From contig JAPCJO010000005.1 in the NCBI GenBank assembly GCA_027886905.1, positions 13,726 through 57,591 on the forward strand: a stretch of DNA of 43,866 nt, written 5' to 3'. The translations under genes and the position numbers were made by a program. This document shows positions 25,208 to 32,829 of this stretch, piece by piece. This DNA comes from Nitrososphaerota archaeon. GTDB taxonomy: Archaea; Thermoproteota; Nitrososphaeria; Nitrososphaerales; Gagatemarchaeaceae. Below the pieces are notes generated by a model. It saw only the letters and a program-made list of their open reading frames with translations, made no database searches and had not been told where the DNA came from. Within the stretch, counting starts at the first letter, position 1. Each line of letters opens with the position of its first letter.

Positions 25208-26212
25208 TTGAGAGGCGTAACAGAAACGAGCGCAAAGAGCCCCACGGTCGAGAAGGCGAAGAAGGAGGGCAGGGTGCTGGTTTACGGCACTGTCGAGATA
25301 GACGAGTTCTCCGGCTGGAAGCAGTCCTTCGAGAAGAAGTATCCGGGAATCGAGGTCGAGTACATGAGAAAGTACGTGCCCGGGACGCCGCCCCCGATGG
25401 CCAAGACGATAATGGAGGAGACCGAGGCGGGGAAGGAGACCGCGGACGCCGTCATCGTGGCGGTCCCCCCGCTGCTGCAGTTCAAGGGCCTGAACCTGCT
25501 GGCGAGCGTGAAACAGAAGGAGTCGGCGGCCTACCCGAAGGCAGTCCGCGAGCCGCAGGGCTACTGGTTCCCGATAGTCTCGATAGGCATGGTCCAGGTC
25601 TACAACCCGAGGCTGGTGAAGAAGAGCGAGCTGCCCAAGACCGCGATGGACCTTACCGACCCCAAGTGGAGGGACGCCATAGTGACGCACGACCTCACCG
25701 TGGGGACGCTCGGGGCCTACTGGCTCGCGTCGCTCAGGCCGATCTTCGGCGAGAAGAAGTGGCACAAGTTCGTCGAGGGCCTCGCAAAGAACCGACCGAA
25801 GGCCTACGCCCTCTATGACCCCGTCGTGGACTCGGTTACGAGCGGGGAGACCAAGCTCGGCCTGACGGTGCTCCTGCACGACTTCATAAAGGCGAAGAAG
25901 GCCAAACGGGACATCGAGCGCCTGAAGCTGAAGGACTTGCCGATGCTGATGACGTTCAACGCCATTGCGAGGACCCGCGCCGGCAGTCATCCCGCTGCCG
26001 CGGAGCTCATGGTCGACTTCCTTCTCTCGAAGCAGGGGCAGAAGATGGTCGGGAGCACCTACCTGAGGATACCCGCGAGGGCTGGGACCGGCGCGCCCTA
26101 CTCCTTCGAGAAGATGGTGGGCAAGGAGAAGTTCACCCCGTTCCCCAACGAGAAAGTGTTGGCCCGGTCAGCGGACTCCATCTCCACGCTCGCAAGGCTC
26201 TTCGCGAAGTAG
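25208..26212 (+). CDS. binding-protein-fold protein without signal peptide (Fe/thiamine SBP-like)
   Basis: This 334-residue protein starts at TTG 25208. An in-frame stop at 25189-25191 excludes any longer N-terminus. The mature fold begins almost at once (VEKAKKEGRVLVYGTVEIDEFSG), without hydrophobic segment, twin arginine or lipobox. Class motifs follow: GIEVEYMRKY, ETADAVIVAVPPLLQFKGLN, PIVSIGMVQVYNPRLVKKSE, MDLTDPKWRDAIV, HPAAAELMVDFLLSKQGQKMV. It appears cytoplasmic, which is odd for an importer receptor. It could be a ligand sensor, a storage protein, or a protein exported with a partner. It follows the permease gene by 45 bases. Confidence 0.82.
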   Translation: MRGVTETSAKSPTVEKAKKEGRVLVYGTVEIDEFSGWKQSFEKKYPGIEVEYMRKYVPGTPPPMAKTIMEETEAGKETADAVIVAVPPLLQFKGLNLLASVKQKESAAYPKAVREPQGYWFPIVSIGMVQVYNPRLVKKSELPKTAMDLTDPKWRDAIVTHDLTVGTLGAYWLASLRPIFGEKKWHKFVEGLAKNRPKAYALYDPVVDSVTSGETKLGLTVLLHDFIKAKKAKRDIERLKLKDLPMLMTFNAIARTRAGSHPAAAELMVDFLLSKQGQKMVGSTYLRIPARAGTGAPYSFEKMVGKEKFTPFPNEKVLARSADSISTLARLFAK

Positions 26213-26265
26213 AGCCTCCGCTATCTTTGGGGCTAAATCCGGGGCGCGGCTGGCTTGCCGCTAGG

Positions 26266-27258
26266 CTACGGGAGCCCGACCGACTTGAACTTCTCGAGCA
26301 GCGAGGTCGGCGAGAACGCGTCCTTCACGCCGTGCTCGTCAGGGAAGTACTTGAACGCGGTCGTGGGGTTGACGAACGGGGCGTTGTACTTCATGGTCGC
26401 TCCCGGCCTCGTCGGGACCAATCCCTCGTAGTTCTTGCCCATCTGGTTCTGCCACTCGGCTGACAGGAGGTGGTTGACGAACGTCTCGGCGTTCTTCTGG
26501 TGAGCCGCCTCCTTGACAATCCCGATGCTCCTCATGCTCGCGGTCTTGGGGACGTCTGTCAAGTTGAGCGTCTCGACCTCCCAGCCGACCTTGATCAGCG
26601 GGAGAGGCAGCCCGATCGCGTAGTCTCCCCTCGAGACGTACTTTTGCATGTTGTGGTAGCACGCGAACACCGCAGGCTGCGTGTTCTTGAGGAACGCCTT
26701 TACGAACTCGTCCCACTTCTTCTCCCCTATCAAGCCGAGCAGGGTCGCGAAGTAGAAGAATGAGTACATCCCGTCAGACCAGTCCTGGGTGGACTGCATC
26801 GAGACCAGCCCCCTGAGTCCAGGGTTTGTCAGGTCCATCAGCTTGTTCGGGACGAGCTTCTGATCGAGAAACTGGCGGTTGTAGATGAAGTTCGTGGGCT
26901 CGACGGCGATGGCGGACCACATCCCTTGCTTGTCCTTGAACATCGGGTCGTAGGCCTTGAGCTCGGGCGACCGGTAGTCACGAAGGTGCCCCGACTCCTT
27001 GAGCATCAAAGTGGTGTAGTGCGGGAGCATCACGACGTCGGCCGTCGGGATGCCGTACTTCACCTCGTCCCTTACTTTCTGAACGACCTCGACCGGGTGG
27101 GCCGCGTAGTAGGTCAGGTCTATGTCGAGACCATAGTATCTGTGGCGGAACTGGGTCAGGAAGTCGAAAAAGGTCTTGTGAAATGGACCGTAAACAATCA
27201 GCTCGTTCTCATTCCCGTGCTTCTTCGCCTCCACCTTCTCCGGATGGATTTGCATCAT
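26266..27258 (-). CDS. second binding-protein-fold protein without signal peptide
   Basis: The protein has 330 residues from ATG 27258; TTATATTG (minus reading of 27282-27289) is about 28 bases upstream, so the start is well fixed. After a short charged head the fold starts with ENELIVYGPFHKTFFDFL. GLDIDLTYYAAHPVEVVQKV, TADVVMLPHYTTLML, VEPTNFIYNRQFLDQKL, LMDLTNPGLRGLVSM and KNAETFVNHLLSAEWQNQMGK all match iron/thiamine-type binding proteins. There is no export signal. It converges on the other signal-less protein with a 53-base gap. The two are only distantly similar, so this is not a recent duplication. Role unknown; probably the same compound as the importer (inference). Confidence 0.8.
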   Translation of the reverse strand: MMQIHPEKVEAKKHGNENELIVYGPFHKTFFDFLTQFRHRYYGLDIDLTYYAAHPVEVVQKVRDEVKYGIPTADVVMLPHYTTLMLKESGHLRDYRSPELKAYDPMFKDKQGMWSAIAVEPTNFIYNRQFLDQKLVPNKLMDLTNPGLRGLVSMQSTQDWSDGMYSFFYFATLLGLIGEKKWDEFVKAFLKNTQPAVFACYHNMQKYVSRGDYAIGLPLPLIKVGWEVETLNLTDVPKTASMRSIGIVKEAAHQKNAETFVNHLLSAEWQNQMGKNYEGLVPTRPGATMKYNAPFVNPTTAFKYFPDEHGVKDAFSPTSLLEKFKSVGLP

Positions 27259-27280
27259 GACTTTAAAATCCCCGGCGAGG

Positions 27281-27290
27281 GCAATATAAG
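27281..27290 (-). promoter_or_regulatory. TATA box of the second signal-less binding protein
   Basis: The minus-strand reading is CTTATATTGC, about 28 bases before ATG 27258. Confidence 0.65.
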
Positions 27291-27291
27291 C

Positions 27292-27317
27292 GTTAGTTTA
27301 GAATCATTCTTACTAAC
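27292..27317. promoter_or_regulatory. operator-like dyad, copy 2
   Basis: GTTAGTTTAGAAT and ATTCTTACTAAC flank a central C. The arms are complementary apart from one gap and mismatch. The dyad sits just upstream of the minus-strand TATA box, 34-59 bases from ATG 27258, and matches the core of the dyad at 22135-22151. Confidence 0.55.
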
Positions 27318-27378
27318 AGTATCCCCAATCAGAGCCGGCCCTTACGCCGCTATGCCAGGAAAAACTCATTAGACGACG

Positions 27379-28449
27379 GTGGCGCGGACACGTCCGTCTC
27401 ATTTGAAGCTAGCCGTCTATGGGCCGCAAAAACGCCTGGGGCTTGTGACGGGCGACCTGGTAGTCGACCTGCAGAAGGCCGGTGCCGCGTACCTCACCTC
27501 GCAGGGCGAGAGGCACGCCGACGAGGAGTCGGAGGCCTCGCTGGGGCACGACCTCACGTCCTTCGTCCAACGCGGAGAAAAGGCCGTCAAGGCCGCCCGG
27601 CAGGTGCTCAAGTTCGCCAAGGACGAACCCGACGCGCTCCACGGGGGGCGGGGCCAGAAGCTCGCTTTCCAGTTGAGCCTAGCGAAGCTCCGAGCCCCCG
27701 TCACCGAGAGCTCCAAGTTCAAAATCATGTGCATCGGCGCCAACTTCGCGGACCACTTCGTCGGGCTCTCGAGGAACTCGCCGGCCTCGATGGGGAAGGA
27801 GAGGAAGGTCCTGACCCTGGAGGAGGCGAGAGCCCAGGCCCTCGCCACCCCACAGTGGGGCTTCTACAAGATGGGGAGCAGCGTGAGCAACCCGGGCGAC
27901 GACGTCCAGTACCCCTCGAGGACGCGGCTGCTCGACTACGAGGGGGAGGTCGCCCTGATAATCGGCAGGCGGGGCAAGGACATCAGGCGCTCCGAGCTGC
28001 TCGACCACGTCTTCGGCTACACCCTCTTCGACGACTTCTCCCTGCGGGATAACATGGACAAGGGAGTGATGAACTTCGCGAGGGTGAAGAACTTCGAGGG
28101 CTCGGGGGCACTAGGCCCCCTCGTAACTCTCAAGGACGAAGCGCCCGACCCGCAGGACATCGACTTCTCCACGTCGGTCAACGGGGAGGTCAGGCAGAGG
28201 GGCAACACCAAGGACATGATCAGGGGGTTCGGCGAGTGGGTGGAGTTCCTCTCGGAGGACGTCGAGCTCAACCCCGGGGACGTGATAGCGTCCGGGACTT
28301 GCGCCGGGACGGCCGCCGACTCGAGCAAGAGGGACAGGGACGGGAACTTCCTATCCGGGAGGTTCCTCAAGCCGGGCGACGTGGTGGAGGTCTCCTCCAA
28401 GAGGCTCGGGGGCACCCTGAGGAACCGGATCGTCGAGAAGCGCTCATAG
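27379..28449 (+). CDS. fumarylacetoacetate hydrolase (FAH) family enzyme
   Basis: This 356-residue protein uses GTG 27379 (MARTRPSHLKLAVYG). The N-terminal domain (KLAVYGPQKRLGLVTGDLVVDL) is of the type preceding FAH domains. The FAH core carries KIMCIGANFADHF (about residue 115), metal ligands in DYEGEVALIIGRRG (E-x-E, about 190), DDFSLRD and ELNPGDVIASGTCAGTA near the C-terminus. Family members cleave or hydrate C-C bonds of 2-keto acids such as fumarylpyruvate, acylpyruvates or 2-oxohept-3-enedioate, in aromatic and heterocycle breakdown. Next to a molybdenum hydroxylase and an importer it fits the lower part of such a pathway; the substrate is inference. It is divergent from the signal-less binding protein. 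Confidence 0.87.
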   Translation: MARTRPSHLKLAVYGPQKRLGLVTGDLVVDLQKAGAAYLTSQGERHADEESEASLGHDLTSFVQRGEKAVKAARQVLKFAKDEPDALHGGRGQKLAFQLSLAKLRAPVTESSKFKIMCIGANFADHFVGLSRNSPASMGKERKVLTLEEARAQALATPQWGFYKMGSSVSNPGDDVQYPSRTRLLDYEGEVALIIGRRGKDIRRSELLDHVFGYTLFDDFSLRDNMDKGVMNFARVKNFEGSGALGPLVTLKDEAPDPQDIDFSTSVNGEVRQRGNTKDMIRGFGEWVEFLSEDVELNPGDVIASGTCAGTAADSSKRDRDGNFLSGRFLKPGDVVEVSSKRLGGTLRNRIVEKRS

Positions 28450-28507
28450 CTCCAGAAAGCCGGCGATATTGCACTTCACAATTCAAAGCTGATGGATGGA
28501 ACGCCCA

Positions 28508-29245
28508 TCACGGCGTCCCGTCTTCTATGGGTCCGACGGCCGTATCGACGGACTCGACCACCGGGCCGGGCAAGGACAGGCCGTAGAGCTCCGAGATCTG
28601 CTGGTAGGTCTCCTTCAGGGCCGCGACGCTCTTCTTAACCGCAGAGACCGGAGACCCCGACTCGCCGCGCTTCGGGCTCTGGACGAGGGCCGCGACTGTG
28701 AAGACCAGCATCCCCCTCGAGCCCGCGCGCCGGACCTGGAGCCGCACCTTCATCTTCTTCGAGACGTCCGCCGCGAGCTGCTCGTATTCCCTTACCCTCG
28801 CCATGACTATCGGGAACCTCTGCTTGAAGTCCTCCTGAAAAGCCGGGTCCTCGAAGCGGGAGTAGTCGATGTCGAGGGACTCGCCAGCCTTCTCGTCCCC
28901 ATAGGCGAGCTCGATCCAGTCGATCGTGTCTCCCACGGCGAGCGACTCGAGCCAGATTCCCACCCCCTTCTCCTTCCAGAGCGCGTTGAGGTAGGGCGCC
29001 TTCGCGATGTCCTCCTTGTTTCGGCACCTCATGAACCACTCCAGGCGGTCGACCGCTAGGGGGAACGCGGGATGCGGCGCGACGACCTCGAAGAGCGCCC
29101 CCGTGGCCTCCGAGACCGTCTCCCTAACGAGCTCCTGCTCGCTGACCTTCGGCGGCTTGCGCTTCGCGACGGGGCGCGCCTTGCTCGATGACCGCCCACG
29201 AGTGGCCGTCCCGCCTTTGCTCTTTCCGCGTGGGCTGGGAGGCAA
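28508..29245 (-). CDS. protein of unknown function with basic disordered N-terminus
   Basis: The protein has 245 residues from TTG 29245, chosen because GCCTTATATC (minus reading of 29271-29280) is about 30 bases upstream. Residues 1-35 are rich in Arg, Lys, Ser and Gly (PSPRGKSKGGTATRGRSSSK), suggesting nucleic-acid contact or flexibility. The folded part has an FPLAVDRLEWFMRCRNKEDI helix, IWLESLAVGDTIDWIELAYGD and a helical stretch FKQRFPIVMARVREYEQLAA. No known motif or membrane segment was found. It converges on the FAH gene. A DNA/RNA-associated role is only a guess from the tail. Confidence 0.72.
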   Translation of the reverse strand: MPPSPRGKSKGGTATRGRSSSKARPVAKRKPPKVSEQELVRETVSEATGALFEVVAPHPAFPLAVDRLEWFMRCRNKEDIAKAPYLNALWKEKGVGIWLESLAVGDTIDWIELAYGDEKAGESLDIDYSRFEDPAFQEDFKQRFPIVMARVREYEQLAADVSKKMKVRLQVRRAGSRGMLVFTVAALVQSPKRGESGSPVSAVKKSVAALKETYQQISELYGLSLPGPVVESVDTAVGPIEDGTP

Positions 29246-29270
29246 TCCTCCCTAGCAACGGCGCGTTGTC

Positions 29271-29280
29271 GATATAAGGC
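29271..29280 (-). promoter_or_regulatory. TATA box of the unknown basic-tailed protein
   Basis: The minus-strand reading is GCCTTATATC, about 30 bases before TTG 29245. Confidence 0.6.
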
Positions 29281-29316
29281 AATCTGGGGCTCAGAACGGG
29301 CCCGGGGCGCCAGAAA

Positions 29317-29324
29317 GGTTAATC
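29317..29324 (+). promoter_or_regulatory. TATA-like box of the cupredoxin gene
   Basis: GGTTAATC is centred about 28 bases before ATG 29349, fitting a leaderless transcript. Confidence 0.5.
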
Positions 29325-29348
29325 TCGGAGAACCTCCATCATCACCCG

Positions 29349-29885
29349 ATGACTTCCCGAAAGTTCCTCGCCGCCACGAGCGGGCTCGCCCTCCTCTTCT
29401 TGTCAGGAATGGTCATAACCCTGCCTGTCGCGAACGCCCAGTCTACGGTCGTGGTGAACATACCCGTCGGGGCTGGCGCTGGTGCCTCGGCCGCCCCGGG
29501 CTACGCCCCCGAGAATGTCACGGTCGTGATCGGCGTGAACAACACCGTGGAGTGGACTAACAACGACACGCAAAACGGCGGCACAGACCACACCGTCACG
29601 TCCTTGAGCGTCCCCAGCGGAGCGGCTTCCTTCGACTCCGGGATAATTGCCGACGGGGCCACCTTCACGCAGACCTTCACGGTCCCGGGCACATACGAGT
29701 ACCACTGCACTATACACGCCTGGATGACGGGCAGCGTGGTGGTCCTTGCCTCTACTAAGACCGCCCCGGAGTTCCCATCAAGCGCCCTCGCGGTGACCCT
29801 GTTCGCGGTCATGGCCGCGGTGATACTCGCGACGTCGCGCCTGAGGGGAACGCTGCCGTCAGTGGCGGCCCACCCGAGCTCCTAA
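29349..29885 (+). CDS. blue copper protein (plastocyanin/azurin-like cupredoxin) with PEFP-type C-terminal anchor
   Basis: The protein has 178 residues. The signal peptide FLAATSGLALLFLSGMVITL ends near ANAQS (residue ~31). The cupredoxin domain has all type I copper ligands: His81 (TDHTVTS), Cys120, His123 and Met126 (YEYHCTIHAWM). The C-terminus has a short PEFP motif (140-143), a hydrophobic helix and a basic SRLRG end. This is the tripartite form of the PEFG-CTERM sorting/anchoring signals of Nitrososphaeria. It probably carries electrons outside the membrane; its donor and acceptor are not in the window. Confidence 0.92.
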   Translation: MTSRKFLAATSGLALLFLSGMVITLPVANAQSTVVVNIPVGAGAGASAAPGYAPENVTVVIGVNNTVEWTNNDTQNGGTDHTVTSLSVPSGAASFDSGIIADGATFTQTFTVPGTYEYHCTIHAWMTGSVVVLASTKTAPEFPSSALAVTLFAVMAAVILATSRLRGTLPSVAAHPSS

Positions 29886-29939
29886 CGAAGGTCGTGCGGC
29901 CAAGTCCCGGTCGGCAGAATGCTTACTGTCCATCAACAA

Positions 29940-29950
29940 CCCTTATCAAG
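29940..29950 (+). promoter_or_regulatory. TATA-like box
   Basis: CCCTTATCAAG is centred about 29 bases before TTG 29974. Confidence 0.5.
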
Positions 29951-29973
29951 GAGCGACACGTGCTGGGCCCAGT

Positions 29974-30690
29974 TTGAAACTCACCGTGGGACTCCTGCTC
30001 GCGGCCGTCTCGCTGCTTGCCCTGGTCCCCCTCGCGCAGGCGTCGACCACGACCGGCTCCGCCTCGCCTTCTTCCGGTTACGCCGTTTACAGCGTCCAGG
30101 TGACCCAGAACGGGACCACCCGCGCAGCCTCCGTGAACGAGAGCGTCACGCCGAGCTCTAGCCCGGGCGAGTCGATCATCGCGCTGGCGGTTCAGGGGAC
30201 ACAGACCAACTTCACCTATTCGCGCGTCGTCAACTCCTCCCTGGCGCTCTTGCCCTATCTGCCGTCCATCTCGAACCAGAACTTCAGCTACTCGGGCAAG
30301 TCCTACTCCGTGACGGCGAAGATATCCAAGCAGGCGACCCCCTCGCAGGCGACCTTCCAGGGCAAGGCCTACGCCCTCACTGACTATGCGTTCTCGGCGG
30401 GCGTCACCTCTGCGAACGGGTCGGGAACAATCACCGGCACGGTCTCAGCATTCCCGTCCGACCTCGTATACTCGGTCACCGCCCAGGCCAACGCCACCAG
30501 CGTCACGGCCACTCTGACGGCGACCTCTCTGGCTTTGACCGCGGCCTCCGCGGCTCCCGCGCTGCAAGCGGCCTCCGCGGGCGTGGGGCTCTCCCTGGCG
30601 GTGGGCGCTGTGGCGCTTTCGCTGGGAGTAAGGATGAAGAGAAAGCAGGCGGCCGCCGGACCCTCCAACCCAGACCACTGGGTAGATTGA
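29974..30690 (+). CDS. secreted, membrane-anchored Ser/Thr-rich protein of unknown function
   Basis: The protein has 238 residues from TTG 29974. The signal peptide is MKLTVGLLLAAVSLLALVPLAQA, cleaved near residue 23. The ectodomain is Ser/Thr/Ala-rich with N-x-S/T sequons and beta-strand patterns (YAVYSVQVTQNGTTRAASVN, KSYSVTAKISKQATPSQATF). A C-terminal helix AGVGLSLAVGAVALSLGV is followed by a basic RMKRKQ stop-transfer signal. No family is recognised. It follows the cupredoxin by 88 bases but has its own TATA-like box, so it need not be co-regulated. Confidence 0.75.
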   Translation: MKLTVGLLLAAVSLLALVPLAQASTTTGSASPSSGYAVYSVQVTQNGTTRAASVNESVTPSSSPGESIIALAVQGTQTNFTYSRVVNSSLALLPYLPSISNQNFSYSGKSYSVTAKISKQATPSQATFQGKAYALTDYAFSAGVTSANGSGTITGTVSAFPSDLVYSVTAQANATSVTATLTATSLALTAASAAPALQAASAGVGLSLAVGAVALSLGVRMKRKQAAAGPSNPDHWVD

Positions 30691-30747
30691 CGGACGACCC
30701 TGTCACGCGCCGCGACCTCGAGAGCGACCCTTCGGGTGGATGAGAGA

Positions 30748-31704
30748 ATGGCTACCCCAGAGGCCGTAATCAGCTTCGAGCAAGCCGTGAAGGACTACGG
30801 TCCCAAGGAGATCGGCCCGGTCACGTTCTCGGTCGGGCCGGGGGAGATAGTCGGGTTCCTTGGCCCCAACGGCTCGGGCAAGTCCACGACCATCAGGATG
30901 CTCCTCGGGCTCATCAAGCCGACGTCCGGCACGGTGAGGCTGATGCAGAGGGACCCGCTCGCCGACCACGTCCGCGCCCTCGAGCGCGTGGGCTACTCGC
31001 CCGAGCTGCCGAACCTCCAGTCGTTCCTGACGCCGAGGGAGCTGCTCCAGCTCACAGCGAAGGAGCTCGGGCTCGGCCGCAAGGAGACCGACGACCAGCT
31101 CCCCGTCCTGCTGGAGGACGTGGGCCTGATCCAGTACCAGGAGTACAAGATAGCCAAGCTCAGCAAGGGGATGGTCCAGAGGCTTAGCGTCGCGCAGGCC
31201 ATGATGGGCTCCCCGAAGGTGCTCATCCTGGACGAGCCCATGATAGGGATAGACCCCGCGGGCGTCGTGAAGTTCCGGTCCCTGTTCCGGGACTTCGTCA
31301 GGGACGGGGGGACGATAGTGATGTCCTCCCACATACTCTCCGAGGTCGAGGCGCTCTGCACGAGCCTCGTGGTGATCCACTCCGGGAGGATCCTGTTCAG
31401 GGGAGGCATCCAAGCCTTCATCCGCGAGCGCCTTGGCTCGAGGTCCATCCTGGTGGAGATCGCCGACTCCTCGGCCTTCGAGGGCGGCGCGCTCGTCGGA
31501 CGGATCTCATCCCTCGCTGGAGTCAAGCGCGTCAGCCCGGCCCCCGCCGGCCTCCTCGTGGAGATAGCCCCGGACTCAGACCCGAGGGCCGAGATCTCAA
31601 GGCTCGTCGTGGAGACAGGGGGGAACCTCGTCGGACTGGGCTACTCGAGGAGCGAGCTCGACGAGGCCTACATCAGCGCGATAAGGGGGACGCCCGCCCA
31701 ATGA
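30748..31704 (+). CDS. ABC-2 type exporter ATPase
   Basis: The protein has 318 residues from ATG 30748; an in-frame GTG at 30736 would add four residues. GGTGGATGA lies upstream as a weak ribosome site. Walker A is GPNGSGKST, the signature LSKGMVQRLSVAQAM, Walker B VLILDEPMIGID and the switch histidine lies in MSSHILSEVEAL. The C-terminal ~100 residues (RSILVEIADSSAFE onward) form the regulatory extension common in CcmA/NatA-like proteins. It energises the permease encoded next, whose start overlaps this stop by four bases (ATGA). The exported substrate is unknown. Confidence 0.9.
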   Translation: MATPEAVISFEQAVKDYGPKEIGPVTFSVGPGEIVGFLGPNGSGKSTTIRMLLGLIKPTSGTVRLMQRDPLADHVRALERVGYSPELPNLQSFLTPRELLQLTAKELGLGRKETDDQLPVLLEDVGLIQYQEYKIAKLSKGMVQRLSVAQAMMGSPKVLILDEPMIGIDPAGVVKFRSLFRDFVRDGGTIVMSSHILSEVEALCTSLVVIHSGRILFRGGIQAFIRERLGSRSILVEIADSSAFEGGALVGRISSLAGVKRVSPAPAGLLVEIAPDSDPRAEISRLVVETGGNLVGLGYSRSELDEAYISAIRGTPAQ

Positions 31705-32543
31705 GGGCTTCCAGGGTCCTCACCTTCGCGCGCTACGAGATCCGGCGCGCCGTCGCGCGCAAGAAGGTCCTCGCTCTTGTGGCGCTCACCGTCCTCATCT
31801 CCATAGCGCCATACTACGCCCTGTACGCGACCCACACCTCCCTGATCACGCCGCCCCTCCGCCCCTACCTGTGGATACTCGGGGTCTTCCTCCCCCAGGC
31901 CTTCTTCCTCCAGTTCACCGCGCTCCTCATAGCCGCGGGCTCGATGTCGGAGGAGTACGAGCAGGGGACAGCGGAGGTCCTCCTCTCGAAGCCCGTCTCA
32001 AGGCAGGAGTACTTCTTCGGCAAGTACCTCGGCGGCTACGCGCTCGTGGTCGGAATCGTGGTGCTGGACGTAGTCCTGAGCATAAGCTCCGCGACCTTCG
32101 TCTTCGGCCCGCAGCAGCAGTTGGGCATCGAGCCGATGATCCTCCTCGCCCAGGTCTTCGCGGCCCTGGTCTTCTACTCGTTCGCGTTCATGGTCGGAGA
32201 GCTGATGAGGAGGTCTTCCCTCTCCTACATCCTCTCCGCGTCCGTCTTCTTCACCAGCGAGGTGGTCGGCGTGTTCCTCAACATCCTCTACACGCTCACG
32301 GGGACGAACATCTACAAGGTCGCCAACTACTACCTTCCGACCTCCCCCGTCGACTCCCTCCCGCTCCTCCTCGCCGAGCCCAAGTTCCCGAGCTCGGTCC
32401 AACTCGTCTTCAGGTTCGCGGCCACGCCCGTCGAACCCTCGATAGGGATCTCGGCCCTCCTGATAGCGGTCTACTTCATCTCCGCGGTCCTCATCGCGCT
32501 CACCTACTTCTCCAGGATGGACGTCGCGAAGCGCGTCACCTAG
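31701..32543 (+). CDS. ABC-2 type exporter permease
   Basis: This 280-residue membrane protein with about six helices overlaps the ATPase gene by four bases, indicating translational coupling. ABC-2 features are visible: the N-terminal amphipathic head TFARYEIRRAVARKKVLALV, the coupling-region SMSEEYEQGTAEVLLSKPVSRQEYFFGKYLGGY (about residues 78-110), and a final helix LLIAVYFISAVLIALTYFSRMDV. Such proteins export lipids, peptides, drugs or sodium. Substrate not inferable. Confidence 0.88.
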   Translation: MRASRVLTFARYEIRRAVARKKVLALVALTVLISIAPYYALYATHTSLITPPLRPYLWILGVFLPQAFFLQFTALLIAAGSMSEEYEQGTAEVLLSKPVSRQEYFFGKYLGGYALVVGIVVLDVVLSISSATFVFGPQQQLGIEPMILLAQVFAALVFYSFAFMVGELMRRSSLSYILSASVFFTSEVVGVFLNILYTLTGTNIYKVANYYLPTSPVDSLPLLLAEPKFPSSVQLVFRFAATPVEPSIGISALLIAVYFISAVLIALTYFSRMDVAKRVT

Positions 32544-32547
32544 AGGC

Positions 32548-32728
32548 TCACCAGCGGCGTCGTGACCAGAAGATCATCGCCAGCCCTCCAGCGATCAGGA
32601 CGAGGGCCAGGAGGACCCCGAGGAATCCGAGCACGAGCAGGACGAGGCTGACGAAGACGCCCGCAGGACGTAGAGCAGGGCGAGCCCGCAAGCACGAGGA
32701 CGAGACCGAGGACTGGCTGAGGCCGCAT
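32548..32728 (-). pseudogene. frame-broken small membrane protein gene
   Basis: The minus strand here encodes a hydrophobic peptide spread over more than one frame. ATG 32728 begins MRPQPVLGLVLVLAG. A second frame continues as LALLYVLRA. A third ends GVFVSLVLLVLGFLGVLLAL and then VLIAGGLAMIFWSRRRW before TGA at 32548-32550. The likely breaks fall at two GCGGGC runs. The span is 181 bases, not a multiple of three. A TATA-like TCTAATTAATC (minus reading of 32754-32764) is about 31 bases upstream of the ATG. An intact version would be a ~60-residue two-helix membrane protein. Either base errors in the sequence or a true pseudogene would explain this. Confidence 0.5.
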
Positions 32729-32795
32729 CTCCAGGCCCAATCGGGCCTTCCCGGATTAATTAGATCGCGCCCGAGGCGAGCCCGAAAGGACTAAC

Positions 32796-32805
32796 CGTTA
32801 TATGG
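32796..32805 (+). promoter_or_regulatory. TATA box of the CBS-domain gene
   Basis: CGTTATATGG is centred about 29 bases before TTG 32830. Confidence 0.65.
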
Positions 32806-32829
32806 GACAAAATCAGCGCGTCGCTTCCC

